NCBI GenBank assembly: GCA_046328715.1
Contig: JAXLWB010000001.1
Coordinates: forward strand, 248,001 to 312,000
Origin: JAXLWB01 sp046328715
GTDB lineage: Bacteria > Chloroflexota > Anaerolineae > Caldilineales > Caldilineaceae
Length of the DNA stretch: 64,000 nucleotides
Direction of reading: 5' to 3'
The notes under the pieces were generated by a model. It had not been told where the DNA came from and did no database searches. It saw nothing but the letters and a program-made list of their open reading frames with translations. This document shows, in pieces, positions 43,424 to 52,288 of the stretch. The stretch's first letter is position 1, and every line of letters starts with the position of its first letter. Made by a program: the position numbers and the translations under genes.

Positions 43424-43471
43424 GTGAAAATGCTCCGAATCGAATAGTTTATTGCACAATCATGCGAATGA

Positions 43472-43532
43472 GAGTAGAGATTGGTGATGAGAGATTCAGT
43501 GACCACGATCTCCCAATCTCCAATCTCTACTC
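43472..43532. repeat. GAGATTGG-word hairpin between fhs and the corrinoid gene
   Basis: GAGTAGAGATTGG (43472-43484) is mirrored at 43520-43532; extra copies of GAGATT and AATCTC flank it. It separates two genes of the same direction. Confidence 0.55.
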
Positions 43533-43541
43533 CCCAATCTC

Positions 43542-45245
43542 TTAAAACAATCCCACCACACGTCCTGTTTCAAAGTCAATATCCACCCGTTCGGCTGCTG
43601 GATGTCCGGGTAGACCGGGCATGGTGCGCATTTCGCCGACCAACGGATAGATAAATCCTGCACCCACGCTAGCCCGCACTTCACGAATTGGTAGCGTGAA
43701 GCCTTTCGGTGCTCCCTTGAGCGCTGGATTGGCAGAAAGGCTCAGATGCGTCTTGGCCATACAGATTGGCAAGCCACCGAAGCCATTCTTCTCGTAATTC
43801 TTGATTTGGCTATCAGCTTCTGGTTCGTAGCTAACATCGGCTGCCCCGTAGATCTCCTTGGCAATCGTCTCAATCTTCTCCTTGATCGGGCGGTCCAGAT
43901 CGTAGAGATGTTTGAACTCGTTTGGTTCGTTGCAGGCATCGACCACGGCCTTGGCCAGATCGGTCGCCCCGGCACCGCCTTCGGCCCAATGATTGGCAAC
44001 TGCGACCCGTACACCCATCTCCTTGCAGACCTGGGCGATGGCATCGGTTTCGCTCTGGAAATCGCTGCTGAAGCGGTTGATCGAGATCACTGGGCTGATA
44101 CCGTGCTTCTGCACATTTTCGATCTGTTTGCGCAGATTCGATGATCCCTCAAAGACATCGTCCGGATTCTCTTTGAGCATGGCTTCGGGCAAGGGCTTGC
44201 CGGGTATCACCTTATACTTGCCGGTGTGCAGTTTGCAGGCCCGCACCGTGACCACAATCACTGCCGCATTCGGTTTCATACCCGAATAGCGACACTTGAT
44301 ATTGAAGAACTTTTCACAGCCAATGTCAGCGCCAAAGCCAGCCTCGGTCACCAAATAATCCGCTGCTTTAATGCCGATTTGATCGGCCACAATCGACGAG
44401 TTGCCGTGGGCGATGTTGGCAAAAGGGCCAGCGTGGATGATCGCAGGTGTGTTTTCCAATGTTTGCATCAGGTTGGGCTTGATTGCTTCCTTCATCAACA
44501 CGGTCATCGCTCCGGCTGCACCGAGCTGACCTGCTGTGACAGGCTTTTTATCCTTACTCTGCCCAATCACGATGCGGTCAAAACGTTCGCGCATGTCCTT
44601 GAGGCTGGTGGTCAGCGCCAGGATTGCCATCACTTCGCTGGCGACGGTAATGTCAAAGCCAGTCTGGCGTGGGCGGCCATCTTCCTTGCCACCTAAGCCA
44701 ATGACAATGTTGCGCAGTTCACGGTCGCTGACATCCATTACCCGCCGCCAGGTGATGTTGAATGGATCGATGTTGAATTCGTTGCCCTGATAGATGTGGT
44801 TGTCGATCATGGCGGCGAGCAAGTTGTTGGCCGCCGTGATGGCATGGATGTCACCCGTCATGTGCAAGTTGAAGTTTTCCATGGGGATGATCTGGCTGTA
44901 GCCGCCACCCGCAGCACCACCCTTGATGCCAAAGGTCGGTCCCTGCGAGGGCTGACGCATCGCCACCATCGCTGTCTTGCCAATGTGGTGAAAAGCCTGA
45001 CAAAGCCCCACTGTGGTCGTCGATTTGCCTTCACCGAGGGGCGTCGGCGTAATGGCGGTGACGACCACATACTTAGCATTTGGTTTGTCCTTGAACTTCT
45101 CGATGGTCTCCAACTTGATCTTCGCCATGTAATCCCCGTACAACTCAATGTCTTGACGGGTCAAGCCCATCTTCTCGGCGATGGCCTCAATTGGTTCCAT
45201 TTTTGCCGCTTGGGCAATTTCGATATCGCTTGGTACTTTTGACAT
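43542..45245 (-). CDS. fhs: Formate-tetrahydrofolate ligase
   Basis: Interconverts formate + THF + ATP and 10-formyl-THF + ADP + Pi. 567 residues, slightly longer than typical. The P-loop is TPLGEGKSTTTVGL; other family blocks are RQPSQGPTFGIKGGAAGGGYSQIIPME, FNLHMTGDIHAITAANNLLAA and FANIAHGNSS. Start ATG follows AAAAAAGGAAATAGT. Next to a corrinoid carrier and with MetF/MetV further along, it fits either the methyl branch of a Wood-Ljungdahl route or, run in reverse, ATP formation during methyl oxidation. Confidence 0.96.
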   Translation of the reverse strand: MSKVPSDIEIAQAAKMEPIEAIAEKMGLTRQDIELYGDYMAKIKLETIEKFKDKPNAKYVVVTAITPTPLGEGKSTTTVGLCQAFHHIGKTAMVAMRQPSQGPTFGIKGGAAGGGYSQIIPMENFNLHMTGDIHAITAANNLLAAMIDNHIYQGNEFNIDPFNITWRRVMDVSDRELRNIVIGLGGKEDGRPRQTGFDITVASEVMAILALTTSLKDMRERFDRIVIGQSKDKKPVTAGQLGAAGAMTVLMKEAIKPNLMQTLENTPAIIHAGPFANIAHGNSSIVADQIGIKAADYLVTEAGFGADIGCEKFFNIKCRYSGMKPNAAVIVVTVRACKLHTGKYKVIPGKPLPEAMLKENPDDVFEGSSNLRKQIENVQKHGISPVISINRFSSDFQSETDAIAQVCKEMGVRVAVANHWAEGGAGATDLAKAVVDACNEPNEFKHLYDLDRPIKEKIETIAKEIYGAADVSYEPEADSQIKNYEKNGFGGLPICMAKTHLSLSANPALKGAPKGFTLPIREVRASVGAGFIYPLVGEMRTMPGLPGHPAAERVDIDFETGRVVGLF

Positions 45246-45268
45246 ACTATTTCCTTTTTTAACGATGA

Positions 45269-45303
45269 CATAGGAAAATGCAGGTTACCTGCATTTTCCT
45301 ATG
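45269..45303. repeat. 17-bp perfect palindrome upstream of fhs
   Basis: CATAGGAAAATGCAGGT (45269-45285) is exactly mirrored at 45287-45303 about a single central base, 24 bases before the fhs start. It could be an operator or a hairpin ending upstream transcription. Its position directly before the ribosome site makes it a candidate control element. Confidence 0.5.
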
Positions 45304-45314
45304 CTAATAATTTA

Positions 45315-45458
45315 TCTGAGGAAGCTATTAAAAGCTGGATACGAAATCATTGAGATTTGATCCTTGCTGTCTTCTTCATACTCATACGCAGCGGTGACCC
45401 CGCTGGCAAGAATAAGTAGCCCAAATAAACCCTGATAGTCTTCAATGATGTAATCGAC
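45315..45458 (-). pseudogene. Protein-like 48-codon open extension after the TAA of the preceding gene
   Basis: Directly after the TAA at 45461-45459 the same frame stays open for 48 codons to TAA at 45314-45312. It encodes a natural-looking sequence (DYIIEDYQGLFGLLILASG, then AYEYEEDSKDQISM). No start codon of its own is obvious. It may be the detached C-terminus of a longer ancestral protein cut by a nonsense mutation, or a small gene with a rare start. Confidence 0.35.
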
Positions 45459-45818
45459 TTACTGCCTTTGCAACGCAGCTTCAAACTGCGCTTTCAATAC
45501 AGGTTTTGCGCTACGAAATATCCATGGACTGACTTTGATGCTTTCTGATGGTCGGCGAAGAAGCTCCAAATGGTCACAGTAAATTTCGGCAAGCTGATTG
45601 GTTTTTTCTTCCCAATACAGATCAAAACAAGCGTAGTTCCAACATGGACAAGCATCAATTGGAAGTTCTGGCTCAGATGGATCCTGCCAAGGCCACCAAT
45701 ATCCTCCCCATTCAGGGGGACCAAGCTTAGCTGTCACTTCATCACGTGTCATGCCTAGGCGTACAGGTCCAAAATGACCATATTTAAAAAACTCACGCAA
45801 GTAAACTGTCTGCCTCAA
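45459..45818 (-). CDS. Unknown small protein with FGPVRLGMTRDEV motif
   Basis: 119 residues. HFGPVRLGMTRDEVTAKLGPPEW is the type of short motif seen in assorted small bacterial proteins, some annotated as immunity-like, but I cannot name the family. The middle is Trp/Cys-rich (WGGYWWPW, DACPCWNYACFDLYWEE). Its ATG overlaps the stop of the large hydrolase gene by 4 bases, so it is translationally coupled to it. The frame continues open past its stop. Confidence 0.6.
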   Translation of the reverse strand: MRQTVYLREFFKYGHFGPVRLGMTRDEVTAKLGPPEWGGYWWPWQDPSEPELPIDACPCWNYACFDLYWEEKTNQLAEIYCDHLELLRRPSESIKVSPWIFRSAKPVLKAQFEAALQRQ

Positions 45819-48481
45819 TGTTCCCTTACCCGATTGTGATCATGTAACGGTGTATGCTGATGAAACATGCCTTGTTGATGCATGCGCTGATGGAGTCGAT
45901 TATGTGCTGCCTCAAGTGTCGCCCGCATCTGTTTGAAGCGCAAGGCGTCGGGGCGCGGAGCTAGGGTATCGACATAAGCAATCGCCCCTTCGATCTGTTC
46001 GAGTACGGCCCCGGCATGTTTCAGGTTGAAGAGTGCTTTGCCTTCGACTAGTACTTGCACTGCCGAACTGTGCGCCGCAATTTCGCCGTGTTGACCTCGG
46101 TAGCTGCCACGCACGCGCAGCGCGATCCAGGTCGATTCGTGGACTGGCACGTTGACCGAGCCACTGGCCGACAAGGCTTTGCCTACATTCACTTGAGCGG
46201 CCACCAAACCTCCGACAACAACCTCCACCTGATCAATCGGTAGCCGCACCGATTCCACTTTCCATGTTACATTGAGAGTTCCACCAGAGGCTGGCAATTG
46301 GATTTTTCCACCGGGTGCCATGCCATCCACCCACATTTCTAAGAGCGGACCTACCGTAGCAAAGGTGTTGCCCGCCTGGATCGCCGCCATCCAATTTTCG
46401 TAGTTGAACTCTCGGTCGCGCAGATGGGCATAGGTGCGCATGCCACCCAACTGCCACGCCTGCCCCATCTTGTCCGAGCCGCCAACCAGCGGCACCTGAT
46501 AGCCAAGGCTGAGATAGCGATACCAATCGGCGATGCCATAGGGGCTGAGTTGACTGTCATGCGGGTTGAAGCTCATCAGTTCAATGCCGTGGATGAGGCC
46601 AAGGACGATGTCGGCAGCCCGTTCCAGTTGTGGATTGGGTGCATGAGGCATCACCACCAGACCACCCTGGTCGATACAACGCTGCGCCCATTCGGCCATC
46701 GTCACCTCTTGCGGGTCGCCAATCGCCGATTCGGAGGGGCCGCCCGTGCAAAGTGGATGGATCATGCTGCCGCGATAGCCGAGCAGCGAGATGTGACCAA
46801 GCGTCTGCATCCGGTTTTCGGTGCCCACGCGCACCAGAAACTCGCCGTTGCCGCCGAAATCCTTGGCACCGAGTGTTGTGCGCCCATCAAAGTCGGTGAC
46901 GTTGCTAAACATCTCGCCCCACTGGCTGGCGAGCAGGTTGACCACGTTTACGCCTTCAGCCTGTCCTTCCAACAAAGCAGTCGTCGGACTAAGGAAATGA
47001 ACATGAGTATCAGCAGTCACCCAGCCCTGCTCGCGCCAGTGCAACGCTTTCTCCAGTTCAAAGGTGATTTCCTCCGTCTCCGCTGTCACCTCAAAACGAG
47101 TGCGGATCGGTGCGACTTCGTAGCCCTTGGTGATTTCAACATAGACCTCGCCCAGCGGTAGGTCGATCACGCATTCGCCGGGGATGTAAGCGTATTGATT
47201 GAGCCCATTGACAAACTCGCCATAGTTGTCTTCAAACCAGAAAGGGTTAACTTTGCGATGGTTGCCGCGAGGTGGCAGGTACTCTCCGGCTGCGCCGTGA
47301 AAATGAATGCGCACTGCGGTCGGCTGGTGGGTTGTTTTTTCGACCACGTGGATTTTGACAGGGCGGTGCGCAGGAGCCACGAGGAGACCCCACCCTAACC
47401 CTCCCCTGCTAGGGGAGGGGACAGTCATGGGATGGATTAAGTTGTTCGACTGTCCAGACATGGAATCCGCCCCGTCACGGCTCCCTCCCTTATCAGGGGA
47501 GGGCTGGGGTGGGGTTAGTTCGTACTCGACATAGCTTTCATCTCCCGTCCCCACATAGAGCCGTGCCTGTGGATGTGCTGTGTATTCAACCAGCACTGCT
47601 TTCTCCGATTTCGACGGCTGCACATTCGGCTCGTTGCCCAACCAGCGTTCGTGATCGTAGTCCAACGTGGCACGCGCTGAGATCACTGTGCCCAGATCAA
47701 TGGCAACCTGATCAAGTTCGCCCAGTTTGTTTAGCTTGCATCCTTCGGGCAAGGTCAACAACAACTTTTGCCGCAGCCCTGATCGCAGAGGGTGCTCTTG
47801 TACCTGTGTCAAGGTGATGCCGTAGATCAACGCTCGCTCTTGCTGGGCGGTGCAGACGATCTGCTGGATCGGCTTGTCGGGATGGGGATTGGGCAAAGCA
47901 TAGAGCCAGAGGTGATCATCCACGATACCGCGTCCGGCTGTATTACGTGTTTCCCCTTCGCCATACTCCATCTTGATTGTGCCATCGAGGACAAACTGTT
48001 CGGTTACGGTGGGGAAGACCTGATCCCCTTGCATTGGTAGTGCCGCAAAGGCGCTCGCACCCCAGCGGATGTGCGCTTGTTGGATGGCAAACCGGCGCAG
48101 AATGGGTGTAGACTCGCTCGTGCCATCGGCGTACTGGAGTTGGTAATTCGCCACCAATTGTCCCAGTTCGTTGCCGTCAGCGACGGTATCGGCGAAGTTG
48201 TCGAGATAGTTGGTGATGCGATCTTCGACGACGTGCAGAAAAAGGATGTAGCTGGCGCTCTGCCCGCCTACATCAATGCGCACCTCGTTATGATCGAGCA
48301 AGATAACATTGGCTTTGCCTTCGTTGCCCATCAGAAATGGGATGCCACGAAAGACACCTTCGCCGCTGATTAAACGTTTGTCTGCCGGAGGCAGAAGGGT
48401 GCCCGAAAGCGTTTGCCAATCGATATTGAATGCCTGGCTCAAATTGAGCGGTGTAAAATGAGGCGATGCTGGAATTTTCAT
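45815..48481 (-). CDS. CehA/McbA-family metallohydrolase with an in-frame palindromic insertion
   Basis: About 888 residues from ATG 48481 behind GAAGGAAAC. The catalytic C-terminal half has the PHP-like metal motif VTADTHVHFLSPTTALLEGQ, then VNVVNLLASQWGE, LVVMPHAPNP and GGSDKMGQAW, typical of CehA/McbA (carbaryl hydrolase) proteins. A beta-rich N-terminal part is of unknown role. Residues about 323-365 (TPPQPSPDKGG to SRGGLGWG) are encoded by a 129-bp repeat element with no stop. The insertion falls between domains and may be tolerated. The substrate is unknown. Confidence 0.8.
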   Translation of the reverse strand: MKIPASPHFTPLNLSQAFNIDWQTLSGTLLPPADKRLISGEGVFRGIPFLMGNEGKANVILLDHNEVRIDVGGQSASYILFLHVVEDRITNYLDNFADTVADGNELGQLVANYQLQYADGTSESTPILRRFAIQQAHIRWGASAFAALPMQGDQVFPTVTEQFVLDGTIKMEYGEGETRNTAGRGIVDDHLWLYALPNPHPDKPIQQIVCTAQQERALIYGITLTQVQEHPLRSGLRQKLLLTLPEGCKLNKLGELDQVAIDLGTVISARATLDYDHERWLGNEPNVQPSKSEKAVLVEYTAHPQARLYVGTGDESYVEYELTPPQPSPDKGGSRDGADSMSGQSNNLIHPMTVPSPSRGGLGWGLLVAPAHRPVKIHVVEKTTHQPTAVRIHFHGAAGEYLPPRGNHRKVNPFWFEDNYGEFVNGLNQYAYIPGECVIDLPLGEVYVEITKGYEVAPIRTRFEVTAETEEITFELEKALHWREQGWVTADTHVHFLSPTTALLEGQAEGVNVVNLLASQWGEMFSNVTDFDGRTTLGAKDFGGNGEFLVRVGTENRMQTLGHISLLGYRGSMIHPLCTGGPSESAIGDPQEVTMAEWAQRCIDQGGLVVMPHAPNPQLERAADIVLGLIHGIELMSFNPHDSQLSPYGIADWYRYLSLGYQVPLVGGSDKMGQAWQLGGMRTYAHLRDREFNYENWMAAIQAGNTFATVGPLLEMWVDGMAPGGKIQLPASGGTLNVTWKVESVRLPIDQVEVVVGGLVAAQVNVGKALSASGSVNVPVHESTWIALRVRGSYRGQHGEIAAHSSAVQVLVEGKALFNLKHAGAVLEQIEGAIAYVDTLAPRPDALRFKQMRATLEAAHNRLHQRMHQQGMFHQHTPLHDHNRVREH
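47387..47515. repeat. CCCCACCCTAACCCTCCCC palindromic element inside a coding region
   Basis: ACCCCACCCTAACCCTCCCC (from 47387) faces GGGGAGGGCTGGGGTGGGGT (ending 47515). The length is 129 bp, exactly 43 codons, read without a stop in the hydrolase frame. It shares GGGGACAGTCA and both ends with the intergenic copy at 7981-8108. Confidence 0.85.
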
Positions 48482-48567
48482 GATTCGTTTCCTTCGTGGC
48501 ACAAATCACAACAACGAATTCGGAAAGAAACGAAATCAATGGTATCCACGTTTCGTTACTCTCTTAA

Positions 48568-48640
48568 CTCATATTACGCATGTCACCGAGAAGTTTGGTT
48601 AAGTCCCACTTGTTTGAACCGACAAGTGCGTAACATGAAT
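48568..48640. repeat. CATATTACGCA...TGCGTAACA element, copy 2
   Basis: CATATTACGCA at 48570-48580 and AAGTGCGTAACA around 48625-48635 are inverted ends, as at 28666-28733. It lies between the 147-residue membrane protein gene and the hydrolase gene. Confidence 0.65.
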
Positions 48641-48656
48641 TCTTAATTCGTTGTTG

Positions 48657-49100
48657 TCACTTTGTAACAAGTAGAGCCACACCCAGATGAACAATGCCTA
48701 ACCACGCAAATCCTGCCAAAATCCACCAATCACTGCGGCGGCGTCCCAGATACAGTTGACTGCCCGCCCGCAAAAACCACCAAACTGCAATCCAAAGCGC
48801 CACCAGCCATTTGAGCGGCGCAGCAATCCAATACGCCGCCAGCAGATCGACAATGCCGATTGTGACTAACGTATAGCTGGCAGCGTGATTCATCACCCAA
48901 CCGATGCCGTGGACATCACTGCGCTGGGTGTTAACCCGGATTGGCCCCAAGCGAAAAGGCTTCAGCGCTGATCCCGTCTTCGGAATGGCTTTGTCAAAGT
49001 CAAGCAAGACCGGAAAGAAAAAATGTACTGTCCCCAACACTGTGGTGAAGAGACCACAGATCGCCAATGCCACGAGCCAAAGCCAAACAGGAATCGCCAT
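48657..49100 (-). CDS. Small four-helix membrane protein, unknown
   Basis: 147 residues with hydrophobic segments near 5-30, 75-95, 95-115 and 125-145 (VWLWLVALAICGLFTTVLG, ASYTLVTIGIVDLLAA, WLVALWIAVWWFLRAG, GFAWLGIVHLGVALLV). A polar loop with RVNTQRSDVHGIGWV joins the first two. Not recognised. It is separated from the alpha/beta hydrolase gene by only 3 bases, so it is cotranscribed with it. Confidence 0.7.
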   Translation of the reverse strand: MAIPVWLWLVALAICGLFTTVLGTVHFFFPVLLDFDKAIPKTGSALKPFRLGPIRVNTQRSDVHGIGWVMNHAASYTLVTIGIVDLLAAYWIAAPLKWLVALWIAVWWFLRAGSQLYLGRRRSDWWILAGFAWLGIVHLGVALLVTK

Positions 49101-49103
49101 AAA

Positions 49104-50162
49104 CTACGCACCTAAAAACGCTACCCATGTGCGCAGAAACTCCTCCTGCTTTTCGACATGGGGGGAGTGACCACAATTCTGGAAAACAACCTCTCGGTAC
49201 GCGCCACCGTTGGTCTGATAGCGATCAAGCACGGCTCGGGTCTGGGCGATCATTGGCTGCGGCGGACAAAGTTCTGCACCAGGCCAGCCGGGAATGGCGC
49301 CCAGCGAACCGAGAAAAGCCAGGTCAAAGAACGAAGCGTCGGAGACAATCTGGTCGCTGTCCCCACGAATCCAGAGCACAGGTGGCTTCGGATCAATCTC
49401 GGCAAAATGGCTGACATTAAAATGGGTCGGCACAATCGAGTTGAGCACACCCTTGTTTCCAGCCGCAACGCCCGGCCAATGGCTCGAAGCGGTCATATCG
49501 CCGGGGTAGTTGTCTTCGCCCACAGCAGTTGAATTCATCGAGGCGACCAACCGATCCTCGACTTCTGCAGCTACTCTAAAAGGCGGCTTGAAGTAGAAGG
49601 CGTTCATCACATTGCGCGGCGAAGTCTGGTTGTCACTCCCCATCTCTTTGTTTGCCACTAGGCGCACAAACTCAGGATTGGCTGCGCCACCGCCTGTGCC
49701 TGCCCCGTCCTCAGTGACCAATTGACCGTCCGCACCCTTGGTGCCGCCAAAGCCATAGGGTGACACGGGTGCCATCAACGTAAGTGAAGCCATGCTCTGC
49801 GGATGATCGATCGCATATTGCAGCACAATCCCACCCGCCAATGACCAGCCAAGTAGGTGGATTTTTTTGCCACGCAAACCCAGCGCCGCAATCAATGCCT
49901 CAATATCCTCTGACCAATCCTGCACGCCTCGGGTGGCATCGACAGGTTTGGTTTCGCTTTCCCCATAGCCGCGCAAATCCGGCGCAATAGCATAGAAGTT
50001 CGCCGGCATGGCGGCCAATACTTCATCGAAAAAGCGATTGGAAGAAACGTTGCCGTGGATCAACAGTACCGGCTCACCAGATGGGTCGCCATGTTCAAGG
50101 ATGTGCGTTTGAAGGCGGGCTGTAGAAATTTTGCGTGAAGTTACGCCTGTGGGTAGCTGCAT
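49104..50162 (-). CDS. Alpha/beta-fold hydrolase
   Basis: 352 residues. The oxyanion HG is in LLIHGNVSSNRFF, the nucleophile elbow is LGWSLAGG (Ser), the acid residue is probably Asp in WIRGDSDQIV, and the catalytic His is in VFQNCGHSPHVE near the C-terminus. An inserted cap region is rich in Gly (GTGGGAANPEFVRLVANKE). This is a general esterase/lipase/haloperoxidase-like family. It lies between two tightly linked small genes (gaps of 3 bases), so the three form one unit. Confidence 0.85.
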   Translation of the reverse strand: MQLPTGVTSRKISTARLQTHILEHGDPSGEPVLLIHGNVSSNRFFDEVLAAMPANFYAIAPDLRGYGESETKPVDATRGVQDWSEDIEALIAALGLRGKKIHLLGWSLAGGIVLQYAIDHPQSMASLTLMAPVSPYGFGGTKGADGQLVTEDGAGTGGGAANPEFVRLVANKEMGSDNQTSPRNVMNAFYFKPPFRVAAEVEDRLVASMNSTAVGEDNYPGDMTASSHWPGVAAGNKGVLNSIVPTHFNVSHFAEIDPKPPVLWIRGDSDQIVSDASFFDLAFLGSLGAIPGWPGAELCPPQPMIAQTRAVLDRYQTNGGAYREVVFQNCGHSPHVEKQEEFLRTWVAFLGA

Positions 50163-50165
50163 GGT

Positions 50166-50489
50166 TTATTCCTTTGTTTCCTGCTCTGGCCGCAGATATA
50201 TGTAATCTTCCTTGTTGAACATGCCTGCCATAAATCCCGATTTGCCCTCTCTGACGCCGCAGACCAACGCCGCCACTTGATCGGCTTCCACGGTCACACT
50301 CAACGGTTCTGTCGTGTACGATTCCAACGTGACATAGACTTCGTGCGTCCCGGCAAAGACGGTGATCTTCATCGTTTCGTGATTGTCGACGGTCGTGATC
50401 TTTTTCCCGTCGATAAAGATATTCATGGCACGCATCATATGAAACATTGAATGTTTGCGCGTGACTTGGATAATGGCTTTTTCGGACAT
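50166..50489 (-). CDS. Unknown small beta-rich protein (PEGA-like layout)
   Basis: 107 residues. Segments MNIFIDGKKITTVDNHETM and HEVYVTLESYTTEPLSVTVE resemble the short beta-sandwich of PEGA or DUF2846-type domains, but I cannot assign a family. No signal peptide. It is the first gene of the hydrolase trio, 3 bases before the hydrolase start, with a 38-bp palindrome upstream. Confidence 0.6.
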   Translation of the reverse strand: MSEKAIIQVTRKHSMFHMMRAMNIFIDGKKITTVDNHETMKITVFAGTHEVYVTLESYTTEPLSVTVEADQVAALVCGVREGKSGFMAGMFNKEDYIYLRPEQETKE

Positions 50490-50528
50490 GGTTTAATCCT
50501 ACAACAGAAAAAGTGAACGCACGGTTTT

Positions 50529-50566
50529 GTAATTGGTAATTGGGTAATTACCCAATTACCAATTAC
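50529..50566. repeat. 38-bp perfect palindrome
   Basis: GTAATTGGTAATTGGGTAA is followed immediately by its exact reverse complement. It is built from tandem GGTAATTG words and lies between the TPP-enzyme stop and the small gene downstream. It shares words with 18772-18815. Confidence 0.75.
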
Positions 50567-50571
50567 GATTC

Positions 50572-52206
50572 TTACTTCTTTACTCCCCGATTTCTCGGCG
50601 TAAAGTAAATCGCCGACGCATCGGGCATTTCACCGACGGGTATTTCGATCAGCGTCGGGCCATTGTGGGCAAAGCCATCTTCCAATGCCTTCTGGAGTTC
50701 GGGAAGGGTGTGCGTGCGTACTCCCTTCATGCCAAACGATTCGGCCAGCTTGACAAAGTCGGGATTGTGCAGATCGGTGGCGATCACTCGGTTGTCGTAG
50801 AGTTTCTTCTGCATACGCTGCACATTGCCGTAGGCACCGTCGTTGAAGACCAGCGTCACCAAGTTGAGATTGTGCTTGACTGCGGTGGAAAGCTCCTGGG
50901 CGGCAAACATAAAGCCGCCGTCGCCATTGATCGAAACCACCGCCTCGTTCGGATGCGCAGCCTTAACACCTAGCGCCGTGGCAAAGCCGTAGCCGAGTGT
51001 CCCTTGATAGCCACAGGTGATATAGGTGCGTGGCGAGTAGGAATCGAAGGCAAAACGGGCGGAATAGCCAACCTGCGTCATCTCATCGACCATGATGCCA
51101 TCGTCGGGCAGCACCTGGCGAATAGTTTTGATATAGGACATCTGCGGTTCGAGATAAGCAGCGCGCTCGGCAAATTCGGCCTTGATTGCTTCCATCTCTT
51201 CTGTGCGCGAAGTGCGGGCAATATTCTCCTTGGCAACTGCATCCACCAAAGGTCGGATTGCATCTTGCACACGGGCGACGATGCCAACCTCTGGCTTCGT
51301 TGTGCGATTCTGTTCCACCGGGTCAATGTCGATGCGAATCACTTTGAGATCGTTGTCGTAGCCCCAATTGTTCATGGGCGTGGCAAGGCGGGTGCCGAGG
51401 GCAATCACTACGTCGGCGCGTGCCCACAGTTCGTGGGCCAACGCCATACGCAGGCTAAGCGGATGACGGCTGCTGAGGATACCGGTGCCGCTTCGCCCAG
51501 CAACGACTGGTGCCTGCAACATCTCAGCCAATTCTTTTACCGCTGCTTCGGCACCGATGGCACCGCTACCGACGAAGATTATCGGGTTTTTAGCTTTACC
51601 GAGGAGTTTAGCGGCACGTTGAATGGCATCTTCGTCGACGGGTGGATGGTAGAGGGGCGGCGCATACAGGGTGAGATCAACTTCGGCCTTGGCGGCGAAG
51701 ACGTCGGAAGGACATTCGAGGCCGACGGGGCGTGGACGCCCGCTGTTTAGCTGGCGGAAGGCTTCGTTCACCAGCCCTGGTGCCTCGGCAGGCGCATTGA
51801 CCCGTTCGGCCCACTTGGTCAGCGAACGTAGAATGCCCAACTGGTCTGGGATTTCGTGTAGAAGTCCAAACCCGCGACCAATGCTGTGGGATGGAATCTG
51901 TCCCGAAAGGGCGAAGACGCGAGCGTTCATGCTGTAGGCGGTTGCCAATGCCGCTGTTGTATTGAGCAGTCCTACACCAGGCACCACGGCATAGACGCCG
52001 ACCTTATCGGTGGAGGAAGCGTAGCCCAGGGCCATATAAGCGACTGCCTGCTCGTGGCGAGTGTGATAGACTTTGATTTGGTCGCGAGCATCATAAAGCG
52101 CATTGTAAAGGTAATCGTTTTGAACTCCGGGCAGACCAAAGATTGTATCCACTCCGTGAGCAATCAGCGACTGAACGATCGCTTCACCACCTGTTAGTTT
52201 CGGCAT
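50572..52206 (-). CDS. Thiamine-diphosphate-dependent enzyme (acetolactate synthase-like)
   Basis: 544 residues with three domains. The N-terminal PYR domain has the catalytic Glu in YHTRHEQAVAYMALGYA. The central domain contains FVGSGAIGAEAA. The C-terminal PP domain has GDGGFMFAAQELSTA and NDGAYGNVQRMQK, the GDG...N Mg-ThDP motif. It lacks adjacent ilvN, so it may be a benzoylformate decarboxylase, 2-hydroxyacyl-CoA lyase, sulfoacetaldehyde acetyltransferase or another ThDP lyase. The exact reaction cannot be decided. It neighbours an aminotransferase of the same direction. Confidence 0.85.
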   Translation of the reverse strand: MPKLTGGEAIVQSLIAHGVDTIFGLPGVQNDYLYNALYDARDQIKVYHTRHEQAVAYMALGYASSTDKVGVYAVVPGVGLLNTTAALATAYSMNARVFALSGQIPSHSIGRGFGLLHEIPDQLGILRSLTKWAERVNAPAEAPGLVNEAFRQLNSGRPRPVGLECPSDVFAAKAEVDLTLYAPPLYHPPVDEDAIQRAAKLLGKAKNPIIFVGSGAIGAEAAVKELAEMLQAPVVAGRSGTGILSSRHPLSLRMALAHELWARADVVIALGTRLATPMNNWGYDNDLKVIRIDIDPVEQNRTTKPEVGIVARVQDAIRPLVDAVAKENIARTSRTEEMEAIKAEFAERAAYLEPQMSYIKTIRQVLPDDGIMVDEMTQVGYSARFAFDSYSPRTYITCGYQGTLGYGFATALGVKAAHPNEAVVSINGDGGFMFAAQELSTAVKHNLNLVTLVFNDGAYGNVQRMQKKLYDNRVIATDLHNPDFVKLAESFGMKGVRTHTLPELQKALEDGFAHNGPTLIEIPVGEMPDASAIYFTPRNRGVKK

Positions 52207-52227
52207 TACCCTACCTCATTTTTTGGG

Positions 52228-52284
52228 ATTGGTACGCGGATGACACTGATCAATCCACAAAATCAGTGTCATTCGCGTGCCGAT
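52228..52284. repeat. 23-bp hairpin between aminotransferase and TPP-enzyme genes
   Basis: ATTGGTACGCGGATGACACT and following bases (52228-52250) pair with 52262-52284 with about three G-U-compatible mismatches. The word GGTACGCGGATGA recurs at 53501. Confidence 0.55.
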
Positions 52285-52288
52285 CTGT

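Noticed and set aside
42734..45245. Acetogenic Wood-Ljungdahl cluster
   Set aside because: No acsABCD, CODH or folD genes are in the window; only part of the methyl branch is present, so acetogenesis cannot be claimed.
45459..45818. Toxin-immunity pair with the large hydrolase
   Set aside because: The large protein shows CehA/McbA catalytic motifs and no toxin delivery domain; the small protein only vaguely recalls immunity proteins.
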